NCBI RefSeq assembly: GCF_001997345.1
Contig: NZ_CP019606.1
Location: 372,001-436,000 of the forward strand
DNA length: 64,000 bases
Direction: 5' to 3'
Origin: Tessaracoccus aquimaris
GTDB taxonomy: Bacteria; Actinomycetota; Actinomycetes; Propionibacteriales; Propionibacteriaceae
Positions 34,752 through 43,856 of this stretch are shown here, in pieces. Position numbers and translations under genes: made by a program. The notes under the pieces are model-generated. The model was given only the letters and a program-made list of their open reading frames with translations. It was not told the DNA's origin and did no database searches. Every line of letters begins with the position of its first letter. Position 1 is the first letter of the stretch.

Positions 34752-35141
34752 ATGCGGATCGGAGAACTCGCGGGGAAGGCGAAGACGAGGGCGTCCACGC
34801 TGCGGTACTACGAGGAGCGCGGGCTGCTCCAACCGCCGGAGCGCACCCCGGCCGGGTACCGCAACTACGGCGACGAGGCGGTGCAGCGGCTCGAATTCAT
34901 CGACCGGGCCCGCGCAGCAGGGCTCACCCTCGCGCAAACCGCCGAGATCCTCGAAGTACGTGACGCGGGCGGGTCGCCGTGCGGTCATGTTCGAGACCTC
35001 CTCGACCGGCGACTGGTCGAGATCGACGAGCAGCTCGAGCAGCTCCGCCTGCTCCGTACCAGCGTCGCCGAGCTCCGCGCGAACGCAGCACAGACGCCGC
35101 CGGAGGCCTGCACACCCGAGTCGATCTGCCGGTACCTCTGA
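34752..35141 (+). CDS. merR: MerR-family mercury regulator
   Basis: 129 aa from the ATG at 34752 (GAGGTG upstream). The winged HTH begins MRIGELAGKAKTRASTLRYYEERG; a dimerisation helix follows, and Cys residues occur in GSPCGH (about 76), EACTPE and SICRYL at the end, the three-cysteine layout of Hg(II)-binding MerR. Divergent from merA, with the operator between. A longer upstream reading would run over the operator and is rejected. Confidence 0.88.
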   Translation: MRIGELAGKAKTRASTLRYYEERGLLQPPERTPAGYRNYGDEAVQRLEFIDRARAAGLTLAQTAEILEVRDAGGSPCGHVRDLLDRRLVEIDEQLEQLRLLRTSVAELRANAAQTPPEACTPESICRYL

Positions 35142-35179
35142 CCAATCGGCTGAAGGGTCTTGCTGCCCGGAGGGAACCG

Positions 35180-35390
35180 TTGTCTTGTCCGCGTAAGGTT
35201 GTCGCGCTCGCGGTAGTTCGTCAGGAACTCGTAGAACGTGTACGACTGCGCGGTCTCGGGCTTGAAGTTCCAGAGCAGGAAGGAGCCGACAGGGTATCCG
35301 TGCCTCAGACAAATTCACGATGGATAGCTGGCATCAGATACTCGCGCTTGCGGATGGCGGTGAGCATCTCCTCGATGCTGCACGGGGTCT
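35180..35390 (-). pseudogene. N-terminal remnant of a GmrSD (DUF262) restriction gene
   Basis: On the minus strand one frame reads SIEEMLTAIRKREYLMPAIH then REFV and a stop. A shifted frame continues GYPVGSFLLWNFKPETAQSY, then TFYEFLTNYRERDN. This is the start of DUF262/GmrS proteins with about twenty residues lost at the junction. It is the probable partner of the C-terminal remnant at 29101-29410. Broken and non-functional. The rest of 35142-35430 holds no gene. Confidence 0.62.
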
Positions 35391-35430
35391 AGAAGTACAT
35401 GCGGCTCTCTCGATTCGGGCTGACGGGTGG

Positions 35431-38001
35431 TCAGACTGCGGTCTCGTCGTTGACGGCGACGACGGTGTCGTAGAGGCCGTAGCGGCGCAGGCCCTTGTGG
35501 GACTCGATGCCGGTGTAGGACAAGGAGGAGTCCTCGTAGCGGCGGAAGGCGAAGACGGCCTGGTTCATATGGGTGGCGTTAAAGACGCCGAGATTCACGA
35601 GGAGGTGGAAGTCCTCGACGGTCAGTCCGGTGACGGTGCGGAACAAGCCGGGTTCGAGCTTGGTGATGACGTCGGTAAGAGTGTTCTCACGGAAGTCGGT
35701 CAGGTACATGAACGCAGGGACGCGGGTGGCGAACTTGACCAGCTTCTCCTGAATCTGCGTCCGCTTGGACTTGTACTCCTTCTCCTCCTCCGTCAACTCC
35801 TTCTTCTCCGCCGGAGTAATGTCGTCGCCCTTCTCCTTCTTCGCCTTCTTCACGGCGTCGCTCTTGTTCACGACGGTCTCGAAAATGTCGCTGCCGAGCG
35901 CGCGGAAGCCTTCGATGTTCATGACGGCGTTGAGGGCGTCGGGGTTGTTCATGATCTTGCGCAGGGTGTCGTTGTCGACGTTGACGAGGATTGCGGACTC
36001 CCACTTGCGGGCCAGGAGGGTCGCGGAGGTGCCCGACATGGCGATGTCGAGGATGCCGCCGGCATCGACCTGGGTCATATTCGACCCGTCGTACGCCAAC
36101 ACGGGCAGGAACTTCACGAGCTCCTCGACGGCTTGCTCAGGGTTCGGCGTCTCCGGCGAGAGACCGGCGCCGTAGTCGGCGATCTGACGCAGCGCGCGAG
36201 TGGGCGCGAAGTCGAACACGAAGCACACAGGCTTGAGGACTGCTTCGGCGCTCGGGTTGTCTCCGTCGGGATTCTTGATCGACCACGGTGACTGTACGCG
36301 GAACGCTGCCTGAAAGTAGGTCTCGGGTGAGTTGAGGTTGCGCAACATCAGGATCGAGGACCACTGCTTGACGGTGACGCCCGTGGTGAGCTTGCCGCAC
36401 GACAGGGTGATCGTCTTGGTGTCGTGGCCGTCGCCGATCGCCGCCCGCACTGGCGGGAGAGCATCCAGCCCGATGCCCGCGCCGGGACCCGCGACGACGA
36501 GGACCTTGTAGTCGTGCCAGAACACGTTCTGCTTCTCCGCGAGCAGGTTCGACATTGCCTCGCAGGCAGCAACGTTGGGCAGGAACCAGAACGAGTGCTG
36601 AAGGTACGGCAGGAGTCGGACATCGGAGTACGGGAATGGCGGGCGGGTGCCCATCCGCATCGCGTCGACCTGGGTGGGAAGGTGAGCGCCGCGGACGAGA
36701 TCGAGCCACTTCTGCACGTCGGTCTTGTGGGTGAACTCGGCGTCCTTACCGATGCCCTTTGCCTCGAAGAACTCGTTGAGGTCGAACTCGTCGAACTCTC
36801 CCTGATTCGCAACGGCAATCAACTCGTCAGGCATCTGGTACGTGAACAGACGCATCTCCGGGAGCGACCCGTACGGGTTCCAGGCGTCCGGTTGCGCGAC
36901 GGCGTACTCGGCCTTGGCGCGCTGCTCATCGGTGTAGGTCCAGTTGAAGATTTGCTCCTCGATGAACTCACCGGTTGCCAGCGCCTTGAATGGCGTGCCC
37001 GACAGGTACAGGTAGGCGCGGGTGGTGATCGGCAGGAAGTCGTCCTCGTCGTTGCCGAGTTCGTCAAGCTCCTCGTCGAAGGCCACGAGGCCGTCGTTGT
37101 ACTCCGCGGCCAGTTCCTTCTGCTTGACTTTCTCGTCCTCGCCCTCGAACAGCTCCTTGGCGGACTCTCGCCACGCACCGAAGTGGTATTCATCGAAGAT
37201 GACGAGGTCCCAGTTGGTGGTGTGGACCCACTCGTTCTTCGCCTTGATGAGGCCGGTCTTCCGATCTCGCCCGAGCAGGTCCTGGAACGATCCGAAGTAG
37301 ACCAGTGGCCGAGTCTTGTCCGCCTCATCTGGGCTGCCCCCGGTGGCCGAGGAGAGGTACTGCCAGCCGTCGAAGTCGGCGTGAGACTCCAGGTCGGTCT
37401 GCCAGGCGTCCTCCACTGCGGGCTTGAAGGTGACCACGAGGATGCGTTTGGCGCCGAGCCGCTTCGCGAGTTGGTAGGAGGCGAAGGTCTTCCCGAAGCG
37501 CATCTTGGCGTTCCACAGGAACCGTGGCACCGCGTGAGAGTCCTCGGCCCAGATGGACTTGTAGTAGCCCTCGGCCTTGTCCACGGCGCTGGCTTGCTCC
37601 GGGCGCATCGGAAACTTCTCATGATGGGTTCCACTGAGCTTCACGCCTGTGCGAAGCTCAGTGATCGCCGTGCGCACATCGTCTGGGGTGCACCACATCC
37701 ACTCTCGCGCTGAGCCGAAGATCGGGTTCTCGAAGCCCTTGTCGATCAGCCGTTGGCGCACATCTGAGTCGCGAAACACCGTCCCGTCGCCTCGTTCGGC
37801 GAGCTCATCAACGTGCAGCGTGTATGCCTGCTGCATCTGCCCCTGAGACTCGCGGATGCGCGCGTTCACATCCGCCTTCGTCGTCTGGCCCACCTTGAGA
37901 AGCCCCGCGTAGCCGACTGGTGGATCGTTCGGCGACCATGCGTAGATTCGCAGTCGCGCCTCGGGCTTCTTGGGGAGGAGTTCGTCAATCTCCCGCTTCA
38001 C
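35431..38001 (-). CDS. GIY-YIG-like / DEAD-box helicase restriction-type protein
   Basis: 856 aa. The N-terminal region (YAGLLKVGQTTKADVNARI, about residues 30-48) looks like a divergent GIY-YIG/T5orf172 nuclease. A superfamily 2 helicase core follows, with a Walker-A-like MRFGKTF near 166, DEYH near 265 (VIFDEYHFGAW) and LSGTPFKA near 335. A lysine/glutamate-rich coiled coil lies near 730-775. It probably translocates on and cuts DNA as the restriction arm of the operon. Its GTG overlaps the upstream methylase stop (GTGA). Confidence 0.82.
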   Translation of the reverse strand: MKREIDELLPKKPEARLRIYAWSPNDPPVGYAGLLKVGQTTKADVNARIRESQGQMQQAYTLHVDELAERGDGTVFRDSDVRQRLIDKGFENPIFGSAREWMWCTPDDVRTAITELRTGVKLSGTHHEKFPMRPEQASAVDKAEGYYKSIWAEDSHAVPRFLWNAKMRFGKTFASYQLAKRLGAKRILVVTFKPAVEDAWQTDLESHADFDGWQYLSSATGGSPDEADKTRPLVYFGSFQDLLGRDRKTGLIKAKNEWVHTTNWDLVIFDEYHFGAWRESAKELFEGEDEKVKQKELAAEYNDGLVAFDEELDELGNDEDDFLPITTRAYLYLSGTPFKALATGEFIEEQIFNWTYTDEQRAKAEYAVAQPDAWNPYGSLPEMRLFTYQMPDELIAVANQGEFDEFDLNEFFEAKGIGKDAEFTHKTDVQKWLDLVRGAHLPTQVDAMRMGTRPPFPYSDVRLLPYLQHSFWFLPNVAACEAMSNLLAEKQNVFWHDYKVLVVAGPGAGIGLDALPPVRAAIGDGHDTKTITLSCGKLTTGVTVKQWSSILMLRNLNSPETYFQAAFRVQSPWSIKNPDGDNPSAEAVLKPVCFVFDFAPTRALRQIADYGAGLSPETPNPEQAVEELVKFLPVLAYDGSNMTQVDAGGILDIAMSGTSATLLARKWESAILVNVDNDTLRKIMNNPDALNAVMNIEGFRALGSDIFETVVNKSDAVKKAKKEKGDDITPAEKKELTEEEKEYKSKRTQIQEKLVKFATRVPAFMYLTDFRENTLTDVITKLEPGLFRTVTGLTVEDFHLLVNLGVFNATHMNQAVFAFRRYEDSSLSYTGIESHKGLRRYGLYDTVVAVNDETAV

Positions 38002-39665
38002 TCGTCCGCCTCCATCGGGCGAACGATCCGCTCGACGAAGTCGATCTCGTCTTCCGAGAGTCCGTACTTCTCGTAAAGATCATGATCGTTCCAGTCTCGC
38101 GTCCAATCCTGGGTCGGAACGAAGGCATAGACCTTCCGCGTGGTGTCTTGCGAGGGCTTGTGAAGGAGGATGAGAAAGCGCGTCAGACGGCAGCGGAGGT
38201 ACGACAGCGCGCTCTCCGCCTCTCCTCGTGTATCGAAGGTTCCGATGCAGAGGTACGTCTCGGAGGAGATGCTCCCGCTCTCGCCAAGGAAGGGAGTGCT
38301 GATGATCCGATGGGGATAGGTGTCCTTATTTCCCGTGCCGGGCGCGGCGCGGCCAACGTAAACCTTCCAGCCATCGATGAGGTGAGCGCCCGAAGGGATC
38401 GATGCTCGGTCCACATACCCAGTCCCACCGTTCTGGTAGATGAGCACGTCGCCAGGCGCCTTTGACGCTCTGCCCTTGAACGTGGTCTCAAATCCAAAGG
38501 GCTTACGGGAGCTGACCAGCCTTTCGAAGCGCTTGCTCTCCGGCAGTGCCAGCGAGTGCTCCTGCCCGGTCTCGACGGCAATCACCTTGCGCAAGATTGA
38601 CAGAGCCTCGTTGAACCGGATGAAGACATCCGCGCCTGGTTCGAGCAAAGAGCGAGTGGCCGTGGTCGTCGGCCAATCCTTGAAGTGGGTGGTGACCTCG
38701 CAGAGTCCGGGGTGGTCGCGATCCCAGAGGAAGTAGCACACCCCGCCCTTTAGTCCGACGCCTGGGAACACGTCCGAAGCGCTCAGGTAATCGTTGATTG
38801 CCCGCACGCGGCTGTCGGTCAGCATTGACTCCCTGAACTCATCGAGGCCTTTTCCTCCCGCAAACCAACGCGAGGGAACGATCATGGACAAGAAACGCGG
38901 GTCGAGTTTCTTGGCCTGCTCTACGAAGAGTTGATAGATCGGGGCGGCGCTGGTCCCATGACCGCCGTCGCTGAGCTGGTAGGGCGGGTTGCCGATGATG
39001 ACGTCGAACTGCATGGTGTCTCCGAACAGCTCCGCGATGCGGGCTTTGATGTCGTCGGTGTGGATGAAGGCGTAGGCGTGAGTCTCAAGGTCGTCACCAC
39101 GGGCGTAGTCATCCTCGCCTGCGCCGCAGTAGATGCACTTGCGGTTGGTATAGACGGCGACTTCCTCGCTGGTCAGTGGATCAGCACGGAACTCCCGCTT
39201 CCCGCCGCCCCAGGTGTGCTCGGTGCGCTCGAACCAGATGTTGCCGTCCTCGGTCGTGAATGACCTAGCGATCGAGTGCGGGCCGTTGGCGAACTTCGAG
39301 CAGTAGACGCTCCGGCGCGCGAGCAGCGCCGTGAGCTGGGTGATCCCGATGCCGAACACTTGGTGGGTGAGGATGTGATCGACGCGTTCGGTGAGGTCGG
39401 GGATCGTCAGGATCAGGCCGTCGGTGAGTCGGCGCACGATCTCGCGGAGGAACACACCAGACTTGGTGAACGGATCGAGGAACGTGACATCGGGGTTGGC
39501 CCAGATGTCGGCGCCGTCGTTGGCGTCTGCCCACGCGGCGGCAAGCGTGTCGAGCATCTGGTTCGCGAACTCCGGCGGGGTGAAGACCTCATCGTTGGAG
39601 AGGTTCGCGATGCAGGTCAAGACATCCGGGTTGTGCCCTCGGAGAGTCAAAGGTGCAAGGGTCAC
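37998..39665 (-). CDS. Eco57I-type adenine DNA methyltransferase/specificity protein
   Basis: 555 aa. Motif I-like FLDPFTKSGVFL (about 63), a zinc-ribbon-like CIYCGAG near 175, the catalytic NPPY in DVIIGNPPYQLS (about 222), and a C-terminal region that looks like a target-recognition domain (FERLVSSRKPFGFETTFKG onward). It should methylate adenine N6 and may set specificity for the helicase protein. GTG start overlapping the smaller methylase gene's stop. A second SAM-binding-like protein upstream suggests a split or two-methylase system. Confidence 0.85.
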   Translation of the reverse strand: MTLAPLTLRGHNPDVLTCIANLSNDEVFTPPEFANQMLDTLAAAWADANDGADIWANPDVTFLDPFTKSGVFLREIVRRLTDGLILTIPDLTERVDHILTHQVFGIGITQLTALLARRSVYCSKFANGPHSIARSFTTEDGNIWFERTEHTWGGGKREFRADPLTSEEVAVYTNRKCIYCGAGEDDYARGDDLETHAYAFIHTDDIKARIAELFGDTMQFDVIIGNPPYQLSDGGHGTSAAPIYQLFVEQAKKLDPRFLSMIVPSRWFAGGKGLDEFRESMLTDSRVRAINDYLSASDVFPGVGLKGGVCYFLWDRDHPGLCEVTTHFKDWPTTTATRSLLEPGADVFIRFNEALSILRKVIAVETGQEHSLALPESKRFERLVSSRKPFGFETTFKGRASKAPGDVLIYQNGGTGYVDRASIPSGAHLIDGWKVYVGRAAPGTGNKDTYPHRIISTPFLGESGSISSETYLCIGTFDTRGEAESALSYLRCRLTRFLILLHKPSQDTTRKVYAFVPTQDWTRDWNDHDLYEKYGLSEDEIDFVERIVRPMEADE

Positions 39666-40306
39666 GCGGCGGCCTCGGCGATCTGAATGACGGTCATCGT
39701 CGGGTAAGTCTGCGCGGGGACGAACAGGTCCTCGTCATCGAGCTCGCCGAATAGGGTTCCCTCGTACGAGGCGCGCTGAGTGAGGTCGTCGTAGCGAAAG
39801 TCGCGCCTCTGGAACTTGCCTTTGCCGAGGTAGCCCCACTCAGGAAAGGTGATCGGCTGGCCGCTTGGCACGGTCATGGTCAAGGCATCGCCCTGGACGA
39901 TGTTCACGGTGAGAACCGCGCGGGCCGCTCGTGCCCACTGGTCATCGTTGCCGATACCCAAGAACGTGTTGAACACCTCGGCGAGATTGTGACGGCACTC
40001 TTCGGCGTTGTCTGCGAGAAGTTCGATACCGTAGGTGCACATGAGCGCGAACAATGCGTAGTGGCGCTTCTCGAACTCGCTCTTGCCGTGCCGAAGCTCG
40101 ACCGTGGCGAGCTTGCGAGCCAGGACGGGGATGAGGAAGTTGCCCGAGCCGCAGGCGGGTTCGAGTACGCGGGAGTCGATCCGCTCAGACTCGTGCTTAA
40201 CGAGGTCGAGCATGTCCTCGACCATCCACGCCGGCGTGAACACCTCGCCGTGGTCCGCAACGCGTTGCTTGGACTTCACCAAGCGCTGGGCGTCTTTCAG
40301 GTTCAT
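39662..40306 (-). CDS. N6 adenine methylase-like subunit
   Basis: 214 aa from the ATG at 40306, where GGGAGGGGGAAG gives a strong ribosome site; a GTG at 40360 is less likely. The start KQRVADHGEVFTPAWMVEDML and motif I VLEPACGSGNFLIPVL (about 48-63) are typical of N6-methylases. NIVQGDAL near 145 follows, but no NPPY was seen, so it may need the Eco57I-type partner for catalysis. Translationally coupled to it (GTGA). Confidence 0.8.
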   Translation of the reverse strand: MNLKDAQRLVKSKQRVADHGEVFTPAWMVEDMLDLVKHESERIDSRVLEPACGSGNFLIPVLARKLATVELRHGKSEFEKRHYALFALMCTYGIELLADNAEECRHNLAEVFNTFLGIGNDDQWARAARAVLTVNIVQGDALTMTVPSGQPITFPEWGYLGKGKFQRRDFRYDDLTQRASYEGTLFGELDDEDLFVPAQTYPTMTVIQIAEAAA

Positions 40307-40562
40307 CTTCCCCCTCCCGGTGCTCGTCGTTGTCATGAGCGTAGGAGCGTCCACCGACACCGGGATGGGCTACGTGGAGCTCTTGGTCACTGGCCGCCGC
40401 ACCCGCGCGCACCCAGTCGTCTATCTCGCTGGCTTGGAACTTCCAGAGGCGTCCGACCTTGTGGGCGGGCATGGCCTTCTCGGCGATCCAGGTGTAGACG
40501 GTGTCTTTGGTGACCCCGAGGTGGGCGGCGATGTCGTCTGCGGACAGCCACGGCTCAGCCAC
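40197..40562 (-). CDS. Excisionase-type (HTH_17) DNA-binding protein
   Basis: 121 aa as read. The first 60 residues form a MerR/excisionase-like helix-turn-helix: WLSADDIAAHLGVTKDTVY, then HKVGRLWKFQASEIDDWVR. The tail after about residue 65 is low-complexity and overlaps the start of the methylase gene by about 110 bases, so the functional protein is the N-terminal half or the overlap is real. It is the first gene of the restriction-type operon and likely its controller. Confidence 0.72.
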   Translation of the reverse strand: MAEPWLSADDIAAHLGVTKDTVYTWIAEKAMPAHKVGRLWKFQASEIDDWVRAGAAASDQELHVAHPGVGGRSYAHDNDEHREGEDEPERRPALGEVQATRCGPRRGVHAGVDGRGHARPR

Positions 40563-40697
40563 GTTGGTCCTCCCTCGCTCAATGGCCCAGGCAGGCCAAC
40601 ACCCACGATGATACCGGCTGAGGTACGGCTTGAGTTGGGTTTCTCCGGGCGTGGCCGAACGAGACGGGTTTCGAGAGTGGCCGCTGCGTTCTGCCGA

Positions 40698-41834
40698 TCA
40701 GCGTGGGATGCGCACCTTGAGCCAGGCGGTCACCGTGTTCCGCCAGCGGTCCAGATCGCTGTTCCAGCAGAGGGTGTGGCCGGCATCGAAGGTCTCAAGC
40801 TCAACGAGGTCCGGGCGAGCGTCTCGGAGTGCTTGTGAGAGCCGGATCGGCACGGAGTCGTCTCGGGTGCCGTGGAGGATCAGGGTCGGCGTGTTGAGCT
40901 CTACGGCTCGGGATGTCCAGTCGAAGGTGGGAAGTGGGATGCGTCCTGGCAGGCCGACTGTGCGTGCCAGTGGGTCGAGGGTGAGCCACGGGATCGCGAG
41001 GTGCCCGGCTGCTGCAGGCCATCCGCTGCGGGCGCAGTTGGACTTGATGACTTCGGTCCAGTTGAGGACTGGGGAGTCGAGTACGAGCGCGGCGATCAGT
41101 CCCGGATGTCGCGGGTGGTCGGCGAGCTGGAGAGCGACAGCGGCACCCATCGACCAGCCGAAGATCACGACCTGTTCGGCTCCTCGTCGGACGGCGTACC
41201 CGATGGCCTCGTCAACGTCGCTCGTCTCTGCGTAGCCGAAGGTCGTCCGGCCGGTGCCAACTCGCGGCCCTTCTGCTGTGTTGCGGTAGCTGACGACGAG
41301 GGAGGTGTAGCCGAGTTCGGTTGCGGCGAGGACGCCGCGGAGGGTGCCGGCGCGGGTGCTGCCGAGGCCGTGGATGTGGATGGCCCAGGTCGCGAGGTCG
41401 CCGTCGATGCGCCAGGCCGGGCATGGTCCTGCGGGGGTCGTGATGGTGATGTCGCGTGTGTGGAGTCCGGCGTCGGCTGGGGTGGCGTAGTAGATGCCGC
41501 TCCAGGAGGCGCAATCGCCGGTCTTCGGAGTGAAACCCGATGTGGTGCCCGTGATCCTGCGAGCGACGCGGGTGGGTCCTCGATCGACGCTATCTGTGGC
41601 GAGCTGCGCCCAGCCGCCGTGCTCGAACCAGAGATTGTAGATGCCTGGCGCGGCGGCCTGGTCGGTGCGGTCGAGCACGATCAGGTCGCCGTCGTCGGTG
41701 TACTCGACGCCTCGAACGGTGAGGTCGAACATTCGTGGGCCGACGGGTGCGGTGAGCCGCCGCGCGATGGCCCACCCGACCCCGGCAACCGCTGCCGCCG
41801 CGGCCCCAGCGCCGAGAGCGATGCGGCCTATCAC
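40698..41834 (-). CDS. Alpha/beta hydrolase, membrane-anchored
   Basis: 378 aa. An N-terminal hydrophobic stretch (GAGAAAAAVAGVGWAIA) anchors it. The hydrolase core has the nucleophile elbow GWSMGAA near residue 223, an acid in GTRDDSVP near 327 and a histidine in DAGHTLCW near 350. Its substrate is unknown. The GTG overlaps the upstream membrane-protein gene, making it the fourth gene of the XRE-ImmA-membrane protein-hydrolase operon. Confidence 0.83.
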   Translation of the reverse strand: MIGRIALGAGAAAAAVAGVGWAIARRLTAPVGPRMFDLTVRGVEYTDDGDLIVLDRTDQAAAPGIYNLWFEHGGWAQLATDSVDRGPTRVARRITGTTSGFTPKTGDCASWSGIYYATPADAGLHTRDITITTPAGPCPAWRIDGDLATWAIHIHGLGSTRAGTLRGVLAATELGYTSLVVSYRNTAEGPRVGTGRTTFGYAETSDVDEAIGYAVRRGAEQVVIFGWSMGAAVALQLADHPRHPGLIAALVLDSPVLNWTEVIKSNCARSGWPAAAGHLAIPWLTLDPLARTVGLPGRIPLPTFDWTSRAVELNTPTLILHGTRDDSVPIRLSQALRDARPDLVELETFDAGHTLCWNSDLDRWRNTVTAWLKVRIPR

Positions 41835-42841
41835 GACTCCCGCTCCTCGACGTAGGGAACGGGCGAGGTCGTCGCGAGGGCACTGTCGCTTCCGACGAGG
41901 TGGCTCTCGGCGCGTTCGAGCAGGTCGCGGTCGTCGGTGCTGATGTCGAAGGTGATGCGAGGGTCGATCATCGCGTCGCGGATTTCGACGATCACTCGGT
42001 GGAGGTGCCCTTCGGGGTCTTCGCTACTGGCGGCGAGGGGGTCGGCCTGGCTCAGCCCGGGCCGTGCGCGCGTCGCCTGGTGCCAAAGCGACTCCAGCTG
42101 CGCTGTGAGGGCGACGGTCTGCCTCTGCCGGGCGCGGTGCTGAGCGCGACGGACGGCAGGCTGGATCGCGAACCCGGCACAGAGGAACACGAAGGTCAGG
42201 ACGGAGAGCGGATCGTAGGCGGACTGGATAGTGTGCATGAGGTCGAGGTGGCCCGTGGCGTGGGCAACGTCCATGACGATCACGGCGAGGCAGAGCGCGA
42301 CGCCGAACGCCGACCCCAGGCTCAACAGTGCCGCGGGGAGGTGCTGGATGCCGGTGTTGTGCCGGTACTGCCTTATGGCGAGGACGAGCATCGCCACGAC
42401 AATGACGAGGCAGTAGGTGAAGTTGATGATCGAGTAGACCGCCGCCGCTGGCTGTGCGCCGAGGTCGATCATAAATCGTGTGGTAGTGGTGCCGCGGTCG
42501 ATGAGCAGGAACGATGCGGTGATCGCGAGCAGCGCGACGAGCAGGACGGGGATGCTGACGGCGGCTCGGACGAGCCTGGGCCGGTACTCGCCGGTCTTCA
42601 TGACGCCGCGGCCGAGGAAGAACAGCCCGGTCATCAGGAGCGCGTCCGCGATCAGGGTGGCGAGGTTGGTGCCACCGAGCAGTCGATCGACGGCGCTGTA
42701 GGCGGCATCCACGTTGAGCGTCATCGCGATGGCGATGGTGAGGGCGGCGTAGGTGATGCTTCGGTCGGTGCGTTTGCGTCGGAAGATGAGCAGGCTCGCC
42801 ACGAGCGCCCACATGAGCGTTGCGACGAGCGTCTGGATCAT
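41831..42841 (-). CDS. Polytopic membrane protein (MAB_1171c/DUF6545-like)
   Basis: 336 aa. About seven hydrophobic segments fill residues 1-240, followed by a soluble C-terminal tail of about 95 residues. The pattern resembles the MAB_1171c family that travels with XRE and ImmA/IrrE genes in actinobacteria; I base this on layout and context rather than a search. It may sense an envelope signal for the element's switch. ATGA overlap with the peptidase gene. Confidence 0.65.
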   Translation of the reverse strand: MIQTLVATLMWALVASLLIFRRKRTDRSITYAALTIAIAMTLNVDAAYSAVDRLLGGTNLATLIADALLMTGLFFLGRGVMKTGEYRPRLVRAAVSIPVLLVALLAITASFLLIDRGTTTTRFMIDLGAQPAAAVYSIINFTYCLVIVVAMLVLAIRQYRHNTGIQHLPAALLSLGSAFGVALCLAVIVMDVAHATGHLDLMHTIQSAYDPLSVLTFVFLCAGFAIQPAVRRAQHRARQRQTVALTAQLESLWHQATRARPGLSQADPLAASSEDPEGHLHRVIVEIRDAMIDPRITFDISTDDRDLLERAESHLVGSDSALATTSPVPYVEERES

Positions 42842-43302
42842 CCGAATATCTCCGAGTATCTGGACTCTGCGAACACCGACCCTCGGATGCCGGCGGCGAG
42901 CCGGTCGGCGAGGGACTCGGCGGCGATCTCGGTTTCGCTGTCGAGGTCTTGCCGCCTGAGCAGGCGACCTCTGGTGTACGGCGGGATGTTGGGCAGCAGT
43001 ACCTCCCCGACTGCACAGCCGTCGCCTTCGCCGTGGCCAAGGATCATGTGGGCGAGCTCGTGGAGCACGAACTGCTGGCGATGCAGCGCGGAGTCGCTGC
43101 GGGCGTGAAGCACGACGTCTTCGGCATCGGTGGAGAGCCAGAGCGCGCAGAGGCCGTCGTGGGTGTCGAGGTCTGCGAGTTCGACGACGCGGAGCCTACG
43201 GTGCCGCCGGTCTTGGACGGTGTGGAGGAGATCGTCAAGGGCGAAGGTATTGCCGAGCTCAAGGCCCGCGACGGCCGCCGATACGGTCTGTTCGATCTTC
43301 AC
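42838..43302 (-). CDS. ImmA/IrrE-family metallopeptidase
   Basis: 154 aa from the GTG at 43302 (AAGGGG upstream). The zinc site is VLHELAHMILGHGEGDG (HExxH near 80) with a downstream glutamate in EIAAESLADRLAAGI near 128. In ICEBs1 and related systems such a peptidase cleaves the XRE repressor and so induces the element. The XRE gene lies immediately upstream here. The pair is followed by the membrane protein and hydrolase genes. Confidence 0.87.
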   Translation of the reverse strand: MKIEQTVSAAVAGLELGNTFALDDLLHTVQDRRHRRLRVVELADLDTHDGLCALWLSTDAEDVVLHARSDSALHRQQFVLHELAHMILGHGEGDGCAVGEVLLPNIPPYTRGRLLRRQDLDSETEIAAESLADRLAAGIRGSVFAESRYSEIFG

Positions 43303-43361
43303 GGTTCGCCCCTTCTCTGTAGGGAGCAGGGACCGGTGGCGGCTCCATCGTGCGGTACCGG

Positions 43362-43793
43362 TCAGTGCTCGGGCATGTGTGTCATTTCCTCGTCCAGGAA
43401 CTTGGTGATGGCGTGGAGTGCTTTCGGCGAGATATCGCCGAGGGTGCGGGCAGCGTAGGACTTCACCTTCGCGGCACGCATGGACCGAACCAGGTCGAGC
43501 TGCGCAGAGACCTTCTCGGGAGTGGCAGCACCGTCCTCGCCGAGCAGGAACGCGGCGTCCACGTCGAAGAACTCCGCGAGCCCTTCGAAGACGGCGGGGT
43601 CTTGGACGTAGCGGTGGCCGTTGACCATGTACGTCCAGCGCGACCGCGACAGGTTGGTGCCTCGTTCTTGGAGGTAGCCGGCGATCTGCGAGTAGGTCGG
43701 CTCCGTGCCGGACTCGGCGACGGCGACATCCATCAGGAGCCGCAGACGTTTGGCGAGGTCTTCGGCCGCAGCCTGGCTCTCGTCTTCGGTCAT
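43362..43793 (-). CDS. XRE-family repressor (ImmR-like)
   Basis: 143 aa from the ATG at 43793 (AAGGGGG upstream). The HTH reads EPTYSQIAGYLQERG and NLSRSRWTYMVNGHR (about 30-60), followed by a long C-terminal region that probably dimerises and may carry the peptidase cleavage site. It would bind the GCATGCTCAA sites at 43857-43959, repressing itself and the rightward core operon. The immA-like gene follows after about 60 bases. Confidence 0.85.
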   Translation of the reverse strand: MTEDESQAAAEDLAKRLRLLMDVAVAESGTEPTYSQIAGYLQERGTNLSRSRWTYMVNGHRYVQDPAVFEGLAEFFDVDAAFLLGEDGAATPEKVSAQLDLVRSMRAAKVKSYAARTLGDISPKALHAITKFLDEEMTHMPEH

Positions 43794-43856
43794 GACGGTG
43801 ACCCCCTTCCCTTCGCAACGGGCAAGGCATCGATGTAGTCCACCCAGAAGGTGGTT

